DNA of 33,112 nucleotides, taken from Bacteroidales bacterium UBA6828 (GTDB taxonomy: Bacteria > Bacteroidota > Bacteroidia > Bacteroidales > Paludibacteraceae). The stretch is from assembly GCA_002452095.1 (NCBI GenBank), contig DKEG01000009.1, positions 1-33,112 on the forward strand. Reading direction: 5' to 3'. Each line of letters opens with the position of its first letter. Position 1 is the stretch's first letter. The translations under genes were made by a program, and so were the position numbers. Below the pieces are notes generated by a model, which saw nothing but the letters and a program-made list of their open reading frames with translations, ran no database searches and had not been told where the DNA came from. Shown piece after piece: positions 31,933 through 33,112 of this stretch.

Positions 31933-31954
31933 AGTAGGTGATTAGTAGGTGATT
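31933..31954 (+). repeat. 11-bp tandem repeat, two units
   Basis: AGTAGGTGATT occurs twice without a gap in the divergent spacer 31758-32101. It shares GTGATT with the four-unit array at 15298-15340. Confidence 0.75.
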
Positions 31955-31986
31955 CCCGATAGGATATAGGATGCCCTTCTTAGCTC

Positions 31987-32030
31987 ATAGTGGCGCAAAG
32001 CACCGCTTTGTGCGAAGCACGCGCCACTAT
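31987..32030. other. 10-bp perfect inverted repeat with inner stem, in the metG divergent spacer
   Basis: ATAGTGGCGC (31987-31996) and GCGCCACTAT (32021-32030) enclose 24 bases that can form a second stem (CAAAGC/GCTTTG, or GCAC/GTGC). It lies 19 bases before the next promoter. It could be an operator, a degraded repeat or a terminator of an upstream minus-strand transcript. Confidence 0.6.
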
Positions 32031-32048
32031 CAGCCGCCTTTGCTCCCT

Positions 32049-32080
32049 TTTGCTTATTTCGCAAAAAAGCACTACCTTTG
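32049..32080 (+). promoter_or_regulatory. Promoter of the LPG-synthase-like gene
   Basis: TTTG (32049-32052), 20 bases, then TACCTTTG (32073-32080). Transcription would start near 32087, which rules out a start codon at 32078. Confidence 0.82.
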
Positions 32081-32101
32081 CACCGCAATATAATAATATC
32101 T

Positions 32102-33049
32102 TTGGCAAAACAGACCTACATACGGCTTCTCCGCATTGCGCTGGCTCTCTGCGCATATGCCTACCTGCTCTATCGGCTGATTGTTTTCGATGGCTATGCC
32201 GCCTTGTGGACGCAGTTTGCGGAGGCACGGATGGGGCGGTATCTGTGTCTTGTCCTGTGTGCCGCGTTGATGCCGCTCAATATGTGGCTCGAAGCCCGCA
32301 AATGGCAGTATCTGATGCGCTCGGTCGAACCGATGACTATGCGCCGGGCACAGGCGCAGGTCTATTATGGTATGGTCGGTGCTTTCGTTACCCCCTATCG
32401 CACGGGCGACTACCCCGCACGCGTGTTGCTGCTGCGAGACAAGTCCCGATGGGTGAGCGCAATAGGTATGGCACTCGTGGGCAGTGTGGCGCTTACCATT
32501 GTCATCGTCCTGCTGGGGATGCCTGCCGTCTTTCCTTTCTTTGCAGGCGACACACCGCAATCGTTGTGGATAATCCTCCTGTATGCTGTGGTATGCATTC
32601 TCCTGTTCTTCCTCACGCCATACCTTCTCCGCTTGCTTGCCCGTATCCCGTGGCGTAATGAACACATAGCGCAAACGGCTGACTTGCTCGCTCGCTTGCG
32701 CTACTCGGAGTTTATGCGACTCCTGTGGCTCTCTCTGCTGCGGTACCTCTGTTTCAGCCTCCAGATGTGGCTCGCGCTTCTTTTCTGTGGGGTGTCTCTC
32801 TCTGCCTCGCAGTGGTTCATCGCCCTGCCTATCTACTATTTGCTTGTAACCGTTTCACCCAATATACCCGCTGCCGACTTCGGTATCCGTGGCTCGTGGG
32901 CGATATACGTCTTCGGGCATTTTGCTCCGGCTTCCGCCCCCGCCTGTGCTATGGCGGTGCTTCTTATATGGGTCATCAATACCGCCCTCCCTGTCCTGGT
33001 CGGAACACTGTTGACCATAGACACGGCAAAAAACAAAGAGACTGTCTAA
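32102..33049 (+). CDS. Lysylphosphatidylglycerol-synthase-like (UPF0104) membrane protein
   Basis: This roughly 315-residue inner-membrane protein has about eight hydrophobic segments. The core NMWLEARKWQYLMRSVEPM followed by FVTPYRTGDYPARVLLLRD, and later VSPNIPAADFGIRGSWAI, matches the membrane part of lysylphosphatidylglycerol synthases (flippase-like family, no aminoacyltransferase domain). In such stand-alone proteins the role is not settled; lipid flipping is a common suggestion. No ATG exists before residue ~44, so TTG 32102 is the best start, with a leader of only ~15 bases. The last residues (NKETV) and the stop are encoded in the terminator hairpin. Confidence 0.8.
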   Translation: MAKQTYIRLLRIALALCAYAYLLYRLIVFDGYAALWTQFAEARMGRYLCLVLCAALMPLNMWLEARKWQYLMRSVEPMTMRRAQAQVYYGMVGAFVTPYRTGDYPARVLLLRDKSRWVSAIGMALVGSVALTIVIVLLGMPAVFPFFAGDTPQSLWIILLYAVVCILLFFLTPYLLRLLARIPWRNEHIAQTADLLARLRYSEFMRLLWLSLLRYLCFSLQMWLALLFCGVSLSASQWFIALPIYYLLVTVSPNIPAADFGIRGSWAIYVFGHFAPASAPACAMAVLLIWVINTALPVLVGTLLTIDTAKNKETV

Positions 33050-33070
33050 CAAATGCAGGCAGTCTCTTTT
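33035..33070 (+). terminator. Terminator of the LPG-synthase-like gene (hairpin family, copy 3)
   Basis: AAAGAGACTGTCT pairs with AGGCAGTCTCTTT, and the stop codon TAA overlaps the end of the left arm. It is closely related to the tyrS and trmD terminators. Confidence 0.85.
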
Positions 33071-33090
33071 ATTATGCTCTTGGGTGTGGG

Positions 33091-33111
33091 GACGACGCGT
33101 CTCGCGTCGTC
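33091..33111. other. Perfect 9-bp GC-rich hairpin at the window end
   Basis: GACGACGCG-TCT-CGCGTCGTC. It is unlike the AT-rich gaps around it and may be the start of a palindromic repeat cut by the window edge. Confidence 0.6.
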
Positions 33112-33112
33112 A

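Overview
The window is a chromosomal piece of a Bacteroidota genome, very probably order Bacteroidales. The evidence is a SusC/SusD pair with lipobox-bearing partner lipoproteins, seven promoters of the Bacteroidetes sigma type (TTTG, 19-20 bases, TAnnTTTG), almost no Shine-Dalgarno sequences, and the cluster DUF4271-hemD-rnpA-yidD. I cannot name a genus from the sequence alone. I see no rRNA, transposase, integrase, phage gene or CRISPR array.

Layout. 1-2200 (+): sufT-like DUF59 gene, lpxH and mazG. 2200-2990: an unknown lipoprotein (-) and tRNA-Leu(UAG) (-). 2981-4341 (+): an M16 zinc peptidase with its terminator. 4428-13782 (+): the main accessory locus, a five-gene operon of SusC, SusD, an HExxH lipoprotein, a DUF4302 lipoprotein and a secreted BACON-like protein. 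It starts at a clear promoter that abuts a 17-bp perfect inverted repeat and ends at an 18-bp terminator stem. 13846-15141 (+): tyrS. 15490-19715 (-): trmD, yidD, rnpA, hemD, DUF4271 and a U32-family protein. 19872-23061 (-): asd, a small winged-helix protein, fabF and acpP. 23333-25664 (+): a PcrA/UvrD-type helicase. 25925-26509 (+): DUF4294, convergent and overlapping with a MATE transporter and mrp (-). 29101-31838 (-): an outer-membrane barrel protein and metG. 32073-33049 (+): an LPG-synthase-like membrane protein.

Most genes are housekeeping: lipid A, fatty acid, haem and aspartate-family biosynthesis, tRNA charging and modification, RNase P, Fe-S assembly and DNA repair. The SusC/SusD operon has no glycoside hydrolase, sulfatase, polysaccharide lyase or adjacent regulator. 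Its only recognisable enzyme is a metallohydrolase-like lipoprotein. It is therefore a candidate non-glycan uptake system with unknown substrate.

The second notable theme is the intergenic DNA, which holds many small repeat families: a ~120-bp two-hairpin element in three copies, a ~56-bp AT-rich element in three copies, a family of related terminator hairpins, 11-bp tandem repeats at three loci, 9-bp and 7-bp tandem repeats, and an ATTATGAATTA-type family that often forms the start or stop codon of the flanking gene. All coordinates and pairings were read by eye, with no alignment or folding software.
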